Assembly (NCBI GenBank): GCA_933207985.1
Contig: OW240921.1
Span: 20,283,044-20,347,043 of the forward strand
DNA: 64,000 bases
Direction: 5' to 3'
Origin: Pelobates cultripes
Taxonomy: Eukaryota; Chordata; Amphibia; Anura; Pelobatidae
Below are positions 1-11,687 of this stretch, piece after piece. Numbering within the stretch: position 1 is the stretch's first letter; every line of letters begins with the position of its first letter. The translations under genes and the position numbers were made by a program. The notes under the pieces were generated by a model that was given only the letters and a program-made list of their open reading frames with translations, was not told the origin of the DNA and ran no database searches.

Positions 1-440
1 AAAAGCAGACTGATGTTCTAGCCCTAAAAAGGGCTTTTTGAGGTGCTGTCCTTACAGCAGAGATCAGATGAGTCCTTCAGGACTGTAGTGGACCCTGTAT
101 ACCCTAACCTAGCTATGCATTTCCCTATCTAATCAACAGCAGCTACACTTTCCCTCCTCTCACTAAGCATGCAGCTTAAGAATGAATCTAAAATGGATGC
201 TGTCCAGTAGGTGGGAGGGTCTGCTAGGAAGGGTGTGCTGCTAATTGGCTGGAATGTGTCTGCTGACTGTGAGGTACAGGGTCAAAGTTTACTCAATGAT
301 GACGAATAGGGGGCGGACCGCACATGTGTTCGTCATCCGCGGCGGACGCGAACACGCTATGTTCGCCAGGAACTGTTCGCCGGCGAACCGTTCGGTGCAT
401 CACTACTCAAAAGGAGAGACACAGCTCACAGTGAAATGAT
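1..440. repeat. Interspersed repeat fragment with GTTCG/CGAAC palindromes
   Basis: The right part (about 320-400) is built of short inverted GTTCG...CGAAC words typical of anuran interspersed repeats of DNA-transposon type. No reading frame of note is present. The left border lies outside the window, so the element is partial. Assignment to a named family would need a repeat library; I rely on composition and general resemblance only. Confidence 0.35.
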
Positions 441-948
441 TGCTGATGTGGCCTACACTGGTATTTCACAAGGAACCTGTTGAGATCATTCCAAAAAACT
501 GATTATACATGAGAAAGATGTGATTGGACTATTACAAATCCTAATAATGGACTCAACGATGATGACAAAGCATGCTGAAAACAGGAAAAGACGGGATAGA
601 TGCTTGTGAAAAACTTTGGATGCACCTATGAAGGTGATGTAAGAAAAGACTTTGCCATATAGTTTATCATTGAATGACTAGTACAAACAGCCTTCTTATG
701 CTGAAAATAAGTGCTATGCTAATTCTGGACATTGCTATTATGTTTCCAGACAGAAGATGACCGGAAAAAGAAATAAGGGCTGATAACTGTCAACACCCAG
801 CTATTTCTTAAGATGGAACATGGTACTGAGAAAACTTGATTAACTATCAAAGCAACTCACAGTACAAGACACAGATTGTTGCCTACAACTCATAAAACGT
901 GGTTAATAGGAAGGAGCAGTAGAAAAGGAATATAGATTTCCTACTGGA
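441..948. other. AT-rich non-coding stretch, nothing recognised
   Basis: No gene, RNA or clear repeat border is visible. The sequence leads into the coding-like remnant that starts near 949 and may be its decayed 5' part. The same holds for 3657-3974, which is AT-rich and featureless up to the GC-rich minisatellite. Confidence 0.3.
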
Positions 949-3656
949 ATGAAAAACAATCCTGGAACAATATTCTGTAACAATGAACTTTACAATGACA
1001 TTTGGTGGCATATGAATTTGAATTCGGAAGAAACACATCAATTAACGAAAGAAACCTTGATGCAATTAATAAATAATAACAATACCGGCCTACTAAGAGC
1101 AGATGCCCTGCCAATGGAATATAAAAGGCCGGCAAAATCTTTCAGAAACCTGACATCACGGGACACTTGTACTAAAGCACGATTTGCAGCTTTTGTTAAA
1201 CTCTACATATTATGTACATACCTGCAAAGCAAGGAACTCCTGTAAACATAAACACAGAGACAGTGATACAACAAGGAATCTGTAATGGTTCTGTTGCAGA
1301 TGTGATCTACCGATGTACTCCTTGCTCTTTTGGTATAACTATACCAATGAAAACGTTAATTGGCTCCATAGAATCAAACGACAAAGCATTCTTGCTATAT
1401 TCTGGACTTCCAGGAATGTGGTGCATGGACCGAAAATTATAATTACTAAAGCAATCACGCTATCTTCCCTGGATCAGAAATGTGTCAGTGACAATGTGTA
1501 ATATAATACAGATACTATAATTAATGGTATAAGAAACATATAATCTGTTAATTACAAAGGTGGATAGACTTGTGAATATCTGAAACGCAATTGAAGATTA
1601 TTGCTAAAATGCCATATGCAGCTGCAGTCTGGACTACAAACAAATATATTAAACATACGTAGAAGAGTATAACAGCTAATTACCCAGATGAATAATTGAA
1701 TCATGATTGTTAAAGATCATATGATTGCAATAACAACTGCAATAATGCATGTTTTAAACTTTAGAAGAAAATATAAAATGTTTTTATTAAATCAGAAACT
1801 ATTCTATATTCGGTTAAGTTTGCAGAGTGGTATAATTAGTATAAGTGAAGTACTTCAACAGTTAAAATTTAACTGAAAGACAGGCAGAAACTTTACTTCA
1901 ACTATCATAAAGTTCATTTATAATGATAAAAATATTCAGTCTGCCAGAGCTAAGGCCAGTCAATGGAAAGTAAAAGAGTATTATGGATTAACCCGTCCAG
2001 GTGATATACATGATGATTTTGGAAATTGATCATTTAGGTCAACTATTGCAAACTGGTGAAAAGATGTCAAAGATATAAATTCAACATCCATACCACTCTA
2101 TGTATATATATTAACCTACACGTAATCAAATATTTGATCAGTTTTTCAAATACCAAGAAAATGTTATTTGGTTTGTGATGATTAAAGGTACATATACCTT
2201 GTGGTAATGATCCTGCCACATCTATTGATTGTTGAATCAATACATCATGCATATGATTATTAATTCATATTCTGATTGTAACATACCCCCACTTCAACCA
2301 GTTATAGTTACAGCAGATTCTGATATCTATTGTTATGAAACTGTTAAAACCACTTATACAAAGGTAGAGTTAAAATATAAATACCTTCAATATTGTATCT
2401 GAGTGCTTTCTTAACTCACTTTTAGAAATAATAATTATTCAAATCATCTTAAGTTACACCCAACAGCCACTAATAAATATACTTAAACAATTAAGATTCA
2501 CATTGTTAAGCATCCAATCTCACGAACGTAACTTTCCACAATGGCTGTCAGATCTTGGTAAAAAAAATAATATTTTAAAGTCAATTTTTGGGTGTTTCTG
2601 GTATTTTAAGCCACTAATAACTGTAGTTATTATTAGGGAATAAGTTGTCTTCTCTCTAACAGGTCAAAGAAAGATAATTAACATCATATTTCCAATTAGC
2701 AACTATTCTAAATATATTGAGAGATTTTGAATAAAGGAGTATTTCTAACATTTAAAGAGAATGTAATTTTACATACCATTGTGAACAAAGGTGGTAAATG
2801 CTGCTTCAAATTATTCTTACATATCTAAATCATATACAAGGGTGTTTATCTTTAAAACAAAACACTAGAAAGATTAACTATGTTACTATTTCATCTATCA
2901 TTATTATACAAACTATAACAAAGATTTTTCCACAGATTTTACCTGTTAACATTTTTAGCACAACAGCACCTGATGTCGTTGAGATGTCTATCACTGAGAT
3001 GTTACAAAGATTCCAATACAGCAACAAGAGGCGTTCTTGAGAATCCACTTCAATTGCTGTATCAACATAACATTTACTATAACGGGATCCATGTCACTTA
3101 AGACAATGTCTTGGAAATGCTGTCAATTAATTGATTCCGTAAAAGAATATCGGAGAGTATCCAATCTATACACATCATAAACGGTGTAAAAATGTTTCAT
3201 GGAAAAAACAAAATAAAAAAGACATAGACAAATACCAATGCCATCACCACGGTGATAACAGATGATGCTGATTCAACCAATTCTAGCCAAATATTTGGAA
3301 AGCTGGACTCTACAACCAATATTATAAAACTAATACCCGGGTATTCTACAAACACAACCTCCAGCAATGTATCTAAGGAATGTAAACTTCTACAGGACTT
3401 TAAAGACTTTGGATTACAAATACAATTACTACTTTTAACTTTGAATTACAATTCGTATCCGGATCCATCCAAGAATATCTTACTCTGGAACTTGGTGTTC
3501 TTTTCAATTCTTTCCCAGACAAAAGCTTTGCTCATTTTAATCAACCACTTTTACAGGCAAAGATCACACTACAGATATTTTACTGTTACAACAATGATCC
3601 ATGATGCTGGGAGCACAAAAAAACCTAAAGACTATTGGAGAACTTTGGTTCACTAA
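949..3656 (+). pseudogene. Decayed coding-like remnant of unknown, possibly viral/retroelement, origin
   Basis: Several medium open stretches lie one after another on the plus strand (949-1245, 1212-1442, near 2530-2640, 2798-3040, 3252-3656). They share protein-like composition with scattered Cys, many Asn-X-Ser/Thr sites in the last one, and short hydrophobic runs, but are interrupted by many stops and frame changes. Glycosylation-site richness would fit a surface glycoprotein of an endogenous retroelement, but I recognise no diagnostic motif and no RT, protease or LTR sits next to it. It could equally be chance open frames in AT-rich DNA. No function is assigned. Confidence 0.25.
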
Positions 3657-3974
3657 TTTAAGGAAGAAATGCGCTACAATGTCCACAGTTTAATGGAGAG
3701 GGTGTTATGGTCAAATGCAAATATTACAAGTTTTAGAATGAAATGTTGTATTTCTTAAACTGTGTACTTTGTCTTTAAGAGATATTGCAAACTGACAATT
3801 GCTTCCAAGACAATCCTTATTTTATATTGTATTCTCAATTATTTATATATGTTAAATAGAGGATCTCTTACACTATATAAAATGATGGCTAAGATATCTG
3901 TATAGTTAGCCCTACTAAGTTCTATGCTTTAAGACATTATAGTGGTAAATAAGGGAACCACATGCGGTTACAAA

Positions 3975-4310
3975 TAGGGGTGGGTGCCAGAGTGGAGGAC
4001 ATTAGGTCTCCCCCAATTTGTATTTAGGGCCTCCACCCACCACTCAGGGGTGGGAGCCAGGGGGGAGGACAATAGGTCCCCCCAATATGTATTTAGGGCC
4101 CCCACCCGCCGCTCAGGGGTGGGGGCCGGGGGGGAAGACATTAGGTCCCCTTCCTTTATTCTTGTTAAGGGCCCCCACCCAACGCTCAGGACCTATTGTC
4201 CTCCCCCTTTTTTACTTTAGAGCCCCCACCCGCCGCTCAGGGAGGGGGGGCCCTTTTTTTTTTTTTAACAGCCACAGGCTGCTCACTGTTTACTAGACAT
4301 GCCCCTACTC
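3975..4310. repeat. GC-rich minisatellite (about 65-bp units) within an interspersed repeat
   Basis: Units of the type GGGGTGGG-GCC-GGGGAGGACA-TAGGTCCCCC-TATTTAGGGCCCCCACCC-CGCTCA recur four times, with a poly-T run at 4254-4266. A related array in the opposite orientation closes the window (63780-64000), and a shorter relative lies at 49420-49560. Open frames across it are simple translations of the repeat. Confidence 0.7.
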
Positions 4311-4382
4311 GCGGTATACTTAATATTACTTAATATTAGTAAATTTGGCTTAAAGACCAATTTAGGTCTTTCAGCCTTTTGG

Positions 4383-4423
4383 TAGATAACTCCCTAATAC
4401 CATGGGAATTAGGGAGTTATCTA
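4383..4423. repeat. Perfect 16-bp inverted repeat (hairpin)
   Basis: TAGATAACTCCCTAAT at 4383-4398 and its exact reverse complement at 4408-4423 enclose a 9-nt loop. It stands just before the 9-bp tandem repeat and the Penelope-like remnant, so it is probably an element end or a rearrangement joint. Confidence 0.75.
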
Positions 4424-4444
4424 ACAAGCGGCTGCAAGAAAAGT

Positions 4445-4580
4445 CCCGAAATGCCGGAGTTCCGAAGTTGCGGAAGTTGCCGAAGTTGCCAAAGTTCCGA
4501 AATTGCCAAAGTGCTGAAGTTGCCAAAGTTGCCGAAGTGCCGAAGTTCAAAAGTGTCTAAGATCCGAAGTGCCGAAGTTG
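4445..4580 (+). repeat. Short tandem array, consensus CCGAAGTTG
   Basis: About fifteen degenerate copies of a 9-bp word (CCGAAGTTG, CCAAAGTTG, CCGAAGTGC and similar) run without a break into the Penelope-like RT remnant. The array happens to be open in the same frame as that remnant, so an open frame of 180 codons spans both, but the first part is only translated repeat. Confidence 0.75.
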
Positions 4581-5145
4581 AACCATACACCTTGCTGGCC
4601 AGCTTGGATGTTGTCGCTCTTTATATGAATATACCCCACCAAATGGGAATAAGAGCCTGCAAACACTTCTTGGAAAATACCTTGTATAATGATCCCCAGA
4701 AGAATTTCATTCTTGCTGCTTTAGATTTTATATTGACCCACAATTATTTCACCTTTAATGGCCAGTATTACTTACAAATCTCGGGCACAGCTATGAGGAC
4801 TGCCTGTGCACCCACATATGCCAACTTATTTCTGGGATGGTGGGAGCAGCATGTCGTCACATCAGCCAAATTTGAACATTTTCACGGCTACATTTTGAGC
4901 TGGGATAGATACATTGTGTGACAAGACCAATCTCGCCACTGTGCATTGGAGGAGCATGGTTGCCTGCCTGCTGCCTTTGGACTATGGCCCCATGTTGAAA
5001 CGCTTGATTTTCCCCTGCAAAGACACGAAAGCTGGGGCATTCGGTACTTGCCCTATTTGAATAGTGATACCCCAGATAGCTATGAAATGGAGCCCATTCG
5101 TATAACGAAAGACTATGTGAAAGACTTTGGCTCCATGGCAATTTA
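4576..5145 (+). pseudogene. Penelope-like element reverse transcriptase remnant
   Basis: The translated stretch 4590-4921 shows RT motif A (SLDVVALYMNIPH), then FILTHNYFTFNGQYY, then motif B (GTAMRTACAPTYANL, with Arg replacing the usual Gly), then LGWWE. This is the order seen in the intact Penelope-like RT at 42005-43864 of this window. The YIDD catalytic box is damaged: the frame stops at 4919-4921, right after the WDRYI that should begin it. The following 4946-5145 is a weakly matching continuation in another frame. Only the middle of the RT is left, with no upstream ORF or endonuclease. It is dead. Confidence 0.8.
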
Positions 5146-5390
5146 ACTGTACGTATGACATCTGACTGCCATTCAGTAATAATGTGCGGTCAGATCTAAG
5201 CGTATATCTCTGCATACCGGGCTCCACATCAGGTAAGAACCCTGACACACCTGGACTGTACTTACAGGTTATAATACAATAATCTGTGCAATACAGGCGC
5301 TTAAAGTGAATTATAGTATAAGATCCAAATCGTGGTAAGCAGCTCAACACATGTGTAGGTACCTCCAACCTTAACACAGAAACATGCAAA

Positions 5391-5657
5391 GAAAAAGTGG
5401 AGCGTTATAGGTGAGACCAATAGTCACAACCAACAAAGCCCAGTGGAGCGCTAATAGTATGAATAACAACTTACCCTTATATAAAGGGATGTATATATAC
5501 TCATGAATATATCTAAGAAAGGAGAAATGGGGAACAACAATTGGTGCAGTATGTAGAGACTTGGCAAAATTTAGGGTGAAACTTGAATTTTAACAAACCT
5601 TAAATCACAGTCACAGTGGTATTTATAGTGAATACCCAAATTCTTCAATCTTGTTTC
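5391..5657 (+). repeat. Left arm of a long inverted repeat
   Basis: This segment recurs in reverse complement at 6012-6309 (shared blocks include the GGAGCG-TTATAGGTGAGACC end, the CAAATTTTGCC region and the ATTCTTCAATCTTGTTT end). The arms are close to identical except for a small insertion in the right arm. The 354-bp spacer carries a hammerhead-like relic. Head-to-head copies of one 3' segment are frequent products of Penelope-like retrotransposition. Confidence 0.8.
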
Positions 5658-5660
5658 AAT

Positions 5661-5700
5661 CGATTGAAAAAGCCTGGACATAAGGCGAAACGCGTCTCGG
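5661..5700 (+). ncRNA. Hammerhead-ribozyme relic of a Penelope-like element (degenerate)
   Basis: After a damaged core 1 (TTGAAAA in place of CUGANGA) come a helix II hairpin (GCCT...AGGC), the core GAAA and the short helix III/cleavage block CGCGTC. The architecture, including one extra A before helix II, matches the better motif at 45623-45668. Three core positions are changed, so self-cleavage is not expected. Confidence 0.5.
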
Positions 5701-6011
5701 ACACTGGATAACAAGGACTTTCTTTTATTTGGACCATTATTTAATGGTATTCCATTTATTTATTTTTATGTATATGTAATAAATTTATTTTATATTTTTT
5801 TACATTTAAGTCCTTTGAAGTGTTACTTTCCTGCTGCATAAAGAAGAGTGGTGCCCTCTTAAAGGCACAGTGCCGTTACCACTGAGAGCCCAGTATATAT
5901 TGGCTCTCAACTAGGTGAGCATACATCTTTATTCATGTGCATAGCTCTATTGATTTTAACGATATCACACAAGGATTTTCTATCCTTTTGTTTCTCTTTT
6001 TGAGCATCTAT

Positions 6012-6309
6012 TCAAACAAGATTGAAGAAGTTGGGTATTCACTATAAATACCACTGTGACTGTGATTTGAGCCTATCCTCTCCAGGCTCTCAACCATGTG
6101 AGTTTGTTAAAATTCAAGTTTCACCCTAAATTTTGCCAAGTCTCTACATACTGCACCAATTGTTGTTCCCCATTTCTCCTTTCTTAGATATATTCATGAG
6201 TATATATACATCCCTTTATATAAGGGTAAGTTGTTATTCATACTATTAGCGCTCCACTGGGCTTTGTTGGTTGTGACTATTGGTCTCACCTATAACGCTC
6301 CACTTTTTC
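6012..6309 (-). repeat. Right arm of the long inverted repeat
   Basis: Reverse complement of 5391-5657, with about 30 extra bases around 6070-6105. It abuts the L1-like ORF1 fragment directly, so it either inserted at, or truncated, the 5' side of that LINE. Confidence 0.8.
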
Positions 6310-6470
6310 TGTACTTACAGGTTGCCTAAGCAAAAAGTACATTATTTCACAGTAAAGGATCATATTATGCAAGCTTCCAGAGCTAATTCACCACTACCGG
6401 AGAAATTTGGCAAGATAAACATCTTTACAGACCTTTCCTCCCTGTTTAAAAGGCGTACATTTGCACTCAT
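6310..6470 (+). pseudogene. L1-like LINE ORF1, upstream part (interrupted)
   Basis: Translation gives the C-terminal-domain pattern of L1 ORF1: a VHYFTVKDHIMQASR-like block followed by PLPEKFGKINIFTDLS and an RR-F-A stretch. ORF1 proteins of L1 elements are RNA-binding chaperones of the retrotransposition particle. The frame breaks off at 6470 where a solo LTR begins, and picks up again after it at 7507 with no net frame change once one copy of the 5-bp target duplication is discounted. The 5' part of ORF1 is missing, cut by the inverted repeat at 6309. Confidence 0.75.
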
Positions 6471-7501
6471 TGTAGCGGATGGCCCTGGGCTGTCCTGAGA
6501 ATTTCGTGTATTTTTATGCATTCGTGTGAAAACAGCAAAGTTGTATGTATTTGATGTATTGTATTCGTCTGAATGTTAGGTAGTTTCATTCCCTTAGTTT
6601 GTTCAAATGAAACTACCGAACAGTCAGACCTCCCCTGTGTGAAGTGTGTCCTCAATTACCCGTTGCAACATTGTTGCGAACGGGTAATTGACAAGTTAAG
6701 TAGCCGTCCTTTGTTCTCGGGGGTGGCCGCCATTTGAAAAACGAACACTTCCGAACAGCGGTGTTTTGCCGTCGAGTGTCTGGAACTCAAATCGGACACT
6801 CGACTAGGCGAACACCGCTGAAACCTCCACAAGCCCGGTCCGTTTGGTTCCTAACTACTGAACGGCCCCTCGTTCGGTAGATAGAAAGAACCGAGCGAGG
6901 GGATTCAGGCGAACCCTCCTTAGCCTCTATAGCTAGAGGTTTTCATGCCATTTATTCCCTGACTCCAGGACCGACCGCAGGGCCCATTCACATGGAGCCG
7001 CATTCGGCTGTTTCACTCAGTGCGGTCGGTCATTTTATTCCCTCCATAAATTTCCCGAACCCCTGGTCTGATCTGGGTGATTTTTGGATATGTTGTTCAC
7101 CCAGATCAGGGCTACCAGGGGATGTAGGATTTAAAGGGGTACCCCTACATTTAGGGGTACATCCAGAAACGGGGGGGAATTGCTGTACTGGATAAGGGGA
7201 TTATGATGCCGGCTGAGGGGAGGAGATGTGTGGGAGGTTACCAGGACAGGATTGGCTACTGTATTAATGAAGGTAATCCCTCCCTTGCATGGGAGCATGC
7301 TTTAAAAGGCCAGTGTGGAATAAAGCTTTCAGTTCTGCTCCTGAAACTGTGTGTCGTCCAGTTATTGGGATTGCTGTTGGGATACTGCTGTGTTATTTTG
7401 CCTGCTGGAAACCTTGCCTGTGGATTTACAATTTACTTGTTCCTGAGCCTCACTTGGATTACAAGCAGAGATAACCTGGGGAATATTGCATCTCCGCTAC
7501 A
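6471..7501 (+). mobile_element. Solo LTR inserted in the L1 ORF1
   Basis: The segment runs from TGTAGCGG to CCGCTACA, inverted termini shared with the Gypsy element at 30913-37423. It has a TTTAAAAG box near 7300 and AATAAAG at 7319, so it is oriented plus. The flanks are CTCAT (6466-6470) and TTCAT (7502-7506), a 5-bp target duplication with one mismatch. The ORF1 reading frame of the host L1 resumes on the far side, which fixes both borders. There are no internal genes. This is the product of LTR-LTR recombination of a Ty3/Gypsy-like element. Confidence 0.8.
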
Positions 7502-7506
7502 TTCAT

Positions 7507-10430
7507 CACAGCAGCTTTACGAGCAGTTACCATCCCAAACAAGTGGGGGTTCCCTGCGAAACTGCTAGTGAAATGTAATAGAGTTGACAAACCCATTTTC
7601 TCACTGGAGGACGGAAAGCGGCTGCCTCGAGAACACCACTGCTGAAAATATCACCTAAGAGGCTTAACAAGGACTGGTTGAGCAACTCGAGGCCCTTACA
7701 GGCCTCCACAGACAGGCGGTCCCCACCAATCTGACACATCCCTAATCACAGAAATCACAGACTCCGCACACACTAACAAACACAACCTCTCTTCAGCCAC
7801 CCACACGAAACTTCTCAATTTACAGGCACAACTTAGAGACATGGAGCTGTCCAGAACTACATTCCTACTTAGAAAGTCCAAACACAATTTTTTCACTATG
7901 GGTAACAAAGCGGGAGCCAAACTAGCCTCTCAATTAAAACAGAAAACTGTTGCCTCCAGGATTGCCTTTCTGGAAAAATCAACAGGCCAAAAACTTTTGT
8001 ACCCACAGGCTATTGTAAGTTAGTTTGCTGACTACTATGGTAAACTGTATAAGATAAGGTATGACCCACAAGCACCTCTCCCCACCCCTGATGATACATT
8101 TTTGGCAGATCTGAACCTCCCCAAATTGACTAGAGAAGACCAAGACCTTTTGATGCAACCTTTTTCGGTGATGAAGATAGCTGGGCTGATCGCCCAACCC
8201 CCGGGCCTGATGGCCTTCCCAACAAATATTACCAGACATTCTCGCACATTCTGTCCTCACACTTACAAAACTTATATTACCATTGCACCACCATCGGCTC
8301 TTTGCTGAAGGAAATGCTGTTAGCCCATATTTCAACCCGGCCCAAACCAGGAAACCCAATGCAAAAAAATTATGACAATATCCCTACTGAATTGAGACAC
8401 AAAAATCTATGCCAAACTCCTGAGCAATTGTCTGGCACCGCTATTGAGCAAACTAGTGCATAATGACCAATCCGATTTCATAAAGGGATGCCAGGACTCT
8501 TATAATACCAGGAAGATGCTCAATATTCTGGCAAGAATGAAGAGACGGGGTGTCGGAGACCTTTTCCTTGCACTAGATGCGGAAAAAGCATTTGACAGGC
8601 TCAATTGGTCCTACATGACTTGAGTCCTTGCCCGATTCAATTTCCCCCCTGAGGTCATACGTAGCATCATGGCTTTATACACTAAACAGCGGCCAAGGTA
8701 TCCAACAGTGGGTTCACATCGGACACCTTCCACATCCCCAATGGGACGAGGCAGGGATGTTCCCCCTCCTTTATATGCTCTCACTGTAACCATTAGCCTG
8801 GAAAATACATATGCACCGAGCATCATGGGTATCCCGGATCTGGGAAAACACTTTTTGCTGCTGACATTTTTATTGCACTCTCTGACCCTGAAACATCTCT
8901 CCCCTCACTGCTACCACTTTTAAAATCCTTAGACAATGTCTCCCACTATCGACAGAACCAGGACAAAACGCAGGCCCTCCCAATTAAACTATCTCCACAC
9001 CTTATTACCTCGTTAAAAAGCTGTTTGACTGGAGAACAACCTCCCTCAGTTATCTAAGAGACAAAAAACCCAATCCCTAACAGGTATTATAAAACTGAAT
9101 TACACCCCTCTACAGAGACTGTGTAAAGATCTACTTACCAAATGTAAGTCCCTTAAAATCTCCTGGATAGGGAAAGTAAACGCATATAAGATGTTGATTC
9201 TACCCCACGTTTTACATGTCTATAGAATGTTACCTATCACTGTTCCGCAAACTTACTGCAAATCCCTACAAGTCATATGTAGCTCCTTTGTATGGGACAA
9301 AGGGAAACCTAGAGTACCATTGCATATCTTACAACAATCTCCACATAATAGACACACAAAGCAGCAGCATTGCCAACCAGAATCTTATTGCACTCCCCCC
9401 TTGCTCCCCGGTGTGTTACAATGGGTGGACAAGGAAAAAGCACAGTTCCAAGATCGAGAGCTCTTGACGTACATGTGGACTCCTACCCCACTAAAGAGGC
9501 CTAAACCTGACCTATTCCCCACGACACAACTTACCCTCAAATGCTGGAACAAACTCTTCTTAACTATGGGTTACAAAGGACAACTCCATCCTAAATCTCC
9601 CTTATCAGTGGTTAAAGTAGTCTCACCAGACTTATCGTTAAAACATTGCCCAAATAGCCCAACTTTGGGAGAACCAAACGGTAAAACCCTTCCCTACACT
9701 ACAGACAGGGTGCCAGTATTTTCATACTTACAACTCAAAGGCATACTTGCCTTGCATGCTGCACTCCAACCGGGCTCAAACAGTTAGCCCCCCTTCCCCA
9801 TAACTGATAGTGGAGAGATGCTGGTCAGGGCCCACCAAACCCAACACTCTTTCACTATGCTATAGAGCCTGGATGGAGCTCAAGCTGTGTCGATCCCAGT
9901 GGGAAATTGACTGTGCCATAACCCTAAATGATGAAGTCTGGTTGAAAGCCCTCAATACCTTTTCAAAATAGACCAAATCTTACTCATATGTGGAAGCTCA
10001 CAGAAAACTTCTTTATAGGTGGTACATGACTCCCTACAAACTGCATAAGATATTTATCCCATTCACTAAAATACCCTTTGAATCTGGTGCAAAACTAAGA
10101 TGGCACATTATTCTTACCTTATTTACTACTCTATAGGTTGTCTGTACATTACCATTACCTTTACTTTTCATTTTGTTGTTGTTTAAAAAATCAAATATAT
10201 GCAATGCTACTTCAAAATCATATCCGTAAAATGTATACTGTTATCATTGTTAACGAACACTGTTAATGTGCATGATGATGTTACTATTGGCCACATATCG
10301 GTGGCCCAATACGGTCACCTGTTGTATGTCGTATAATTCTAATGTTGTTTGAATATACTCACTGTTTTATACCTGTAACTATGTAACGGATAAAAAAAAT
10401 GTTGAAACTCAAATAAAATATGAATTGGAA
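7507..10430 (+). pseudogene. L1-like LINE remnant: ORF1 end and ORF2
   Basis: The piece starts with the last part of ORF1 (IPNKWGFPAKLLV, near 7531-7570). The ORF2 linker follows near 7840-8020 (RKSKHNFFTMGNKAGAKLA). The RT region begins near 8100 (DLNLPKLTREDQDLLMQPF), with motif A at about 8565-8600 (LFLALDAEKAFDRLNW). The C-terminal ORF2 part is at 9190-9790 and an A-rich 3' end at 10390-10435. The endonuclease domain is absent, so an internal deletion lies near 7650-7800. Many stops and shifts are present and no intact protein is made. Confidence 0.8.
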
Positions 10431-10435
10431 AAAAG

Positions 10436-11435
10436 AAGATATTTCATTTTAAATGCATTTATATTTTGTATTTCTTTAACAGAGTGACACAATCTGTATA
10501 AATAAAACTGACACTGCATTAGGTGTATGGCATTATTCACATACCCTCATTAGGATAAAATCCAAGCAAAGGTGCCAGATATACCATCATATCTGTAGTC
10601 AGAATGAATTACAATGTTTGAGGTAAAGTCTCTCAATCACTGATATAATCAAATGACATATCATTTTATTTATTTATTTATTTATTTATTTTTTTGTTTG
10701 GATTTATTACCTCAGAAGTATGTTTTATGGTAACCTGATAATGGATGATTAATGGAAAAGATGGCCCTTGAGACCTATGTTCTGAGGACAATAGTTTCCT
10801 CCCTAATCTCTTTTGTTCATTCCACCAGTGACCAACAATTCTTTCCCCAAATTTATTTATTTTTTCCAAACATTAAGAAATTGGTTACAATGCATGACTC
10901 AGCAGTGACTGTAGAAAAAAAAAAAAAATTTAAAATACAATATCAGTTGACACTTTTGGTTTTATTATTTTTCATATATAAAATGCAATCATATCAACTG
11001 CGGGCACTCTCTTGAGAATAATTCCACTAATTTCTACCATGCTGATATTGTATCATACATATAATTATACATATTTATTTGTGTTTATCATTATTGCTTT
11101 ATATTAATTTGATCTACCCATAACACTCGAATTAATGCAACTTGTCTTCTTTCAATCTATGTGCATCTTCTGTAGATTGTTTGATCTTTGGTCAATCTTA
11201 AGGACAGGTAAAGTTAAACCCAGTTTTTAATGGAGAGATTGGGGAAGGTGGAAGAGGGTCGGTGCAAGCATTTTCAGTGGTGCATCCTTTTATTTTAGTG
11301 GGAACAAAAATACCTGTAAATATTAAAGAACATGTATATCAGTACACATCAAACAGTCATGATATCCACTCTTTAACAAATAGTTGCACTCAGATGGCTA
11401 AAATATATCTGAATGAAGATGGATAAAAACTGGAC
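10436..11435. other. Region downstream of gene A exon 4; no exon recognised
   Basis: AT-rich DNA with (TTTA)n near 10665-10692 and an A-run at 10916-10928. The final exon of gene A (second half of LU domain 2, with the expected CC-x4-CN ending) should lie here on the minus strand, but I find no such cysteine pattern. A lone polypyrimidine/CAG acceptor near 10905 leads into a short frame without the required cysteines. Confidence 0.4.
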
Positions 11436-11441
11436 ACCTAC

Positions 11442-11591
11442 CACTAAGGAAAGCGATTCCACTACTTAATGTGAAACATTTAGTTTGGTCTCCAGTACAT
11501 TTTATGGTCTCTTTAACTTCACAAGTTTTACTCCATAAGCTTTCACAGGTAGGACATACTACCCCATTTTCAGTCTTGTTAAAGGGAGGCA
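11442..11591 (-). CDS. Gene A exon 4: first half of LU domain 2 (PLA2-inhibitor/PLAUR-like)
   Basis: A 150-nt exon with a pyrimidine-rich acceptor ending CAG (11594-11592) and a GTAGGT donor (11441-11436), both phase 1. It encodes VVCPTCESLWSKTCEVKETI followed by KCTGDQTKC, the CxxC...C...C...C spacing of the first half of an LU (three-finger) domain. Exon length and frame match gene B exon 4 (18638-18787), and both have CPTC at the same place. LU-domain proteins of the PLI-gamma/PLAUR type carry two such domains and are secreted or GPI-anchored. The next exon, which must supply the closing cysteines, is not found, so the gene may be truncated. Confidence 0.8.
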
Positions 11592-11687
11592 CTGAGGAAG
11601 GAACAGAGATAATGATTAGGTAACAATAATATTGACTGTGAAGATCTTTTCTTATTTTAAAAAAAAAATGTCTAACTCCACCCATGC

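Noticed and set aside
66..98. CAGATGAGTCCTTCAGGACTG, hammerhead-like with a short stem
   Set aside because: Lacks GAAA and a helix III; the context is an ordinary interspersed repeat.
3984..4296. Pro/Gly-rich open frames, collagen-like at first sight
   Set aside because: Translated GC-rich minisatellite.
10841..10912. Possible last exon of gene A: pyrimidine-rich CTACAG acceptor on the minus strand followed by a short phase 1 frame with SC-IVTN
   Set aside because: Only one cysteine; lacks the CC-x4-CN ending demanded by an LU domain and stops after about 18 codons. The poly-T makes a chance acceptor likely.
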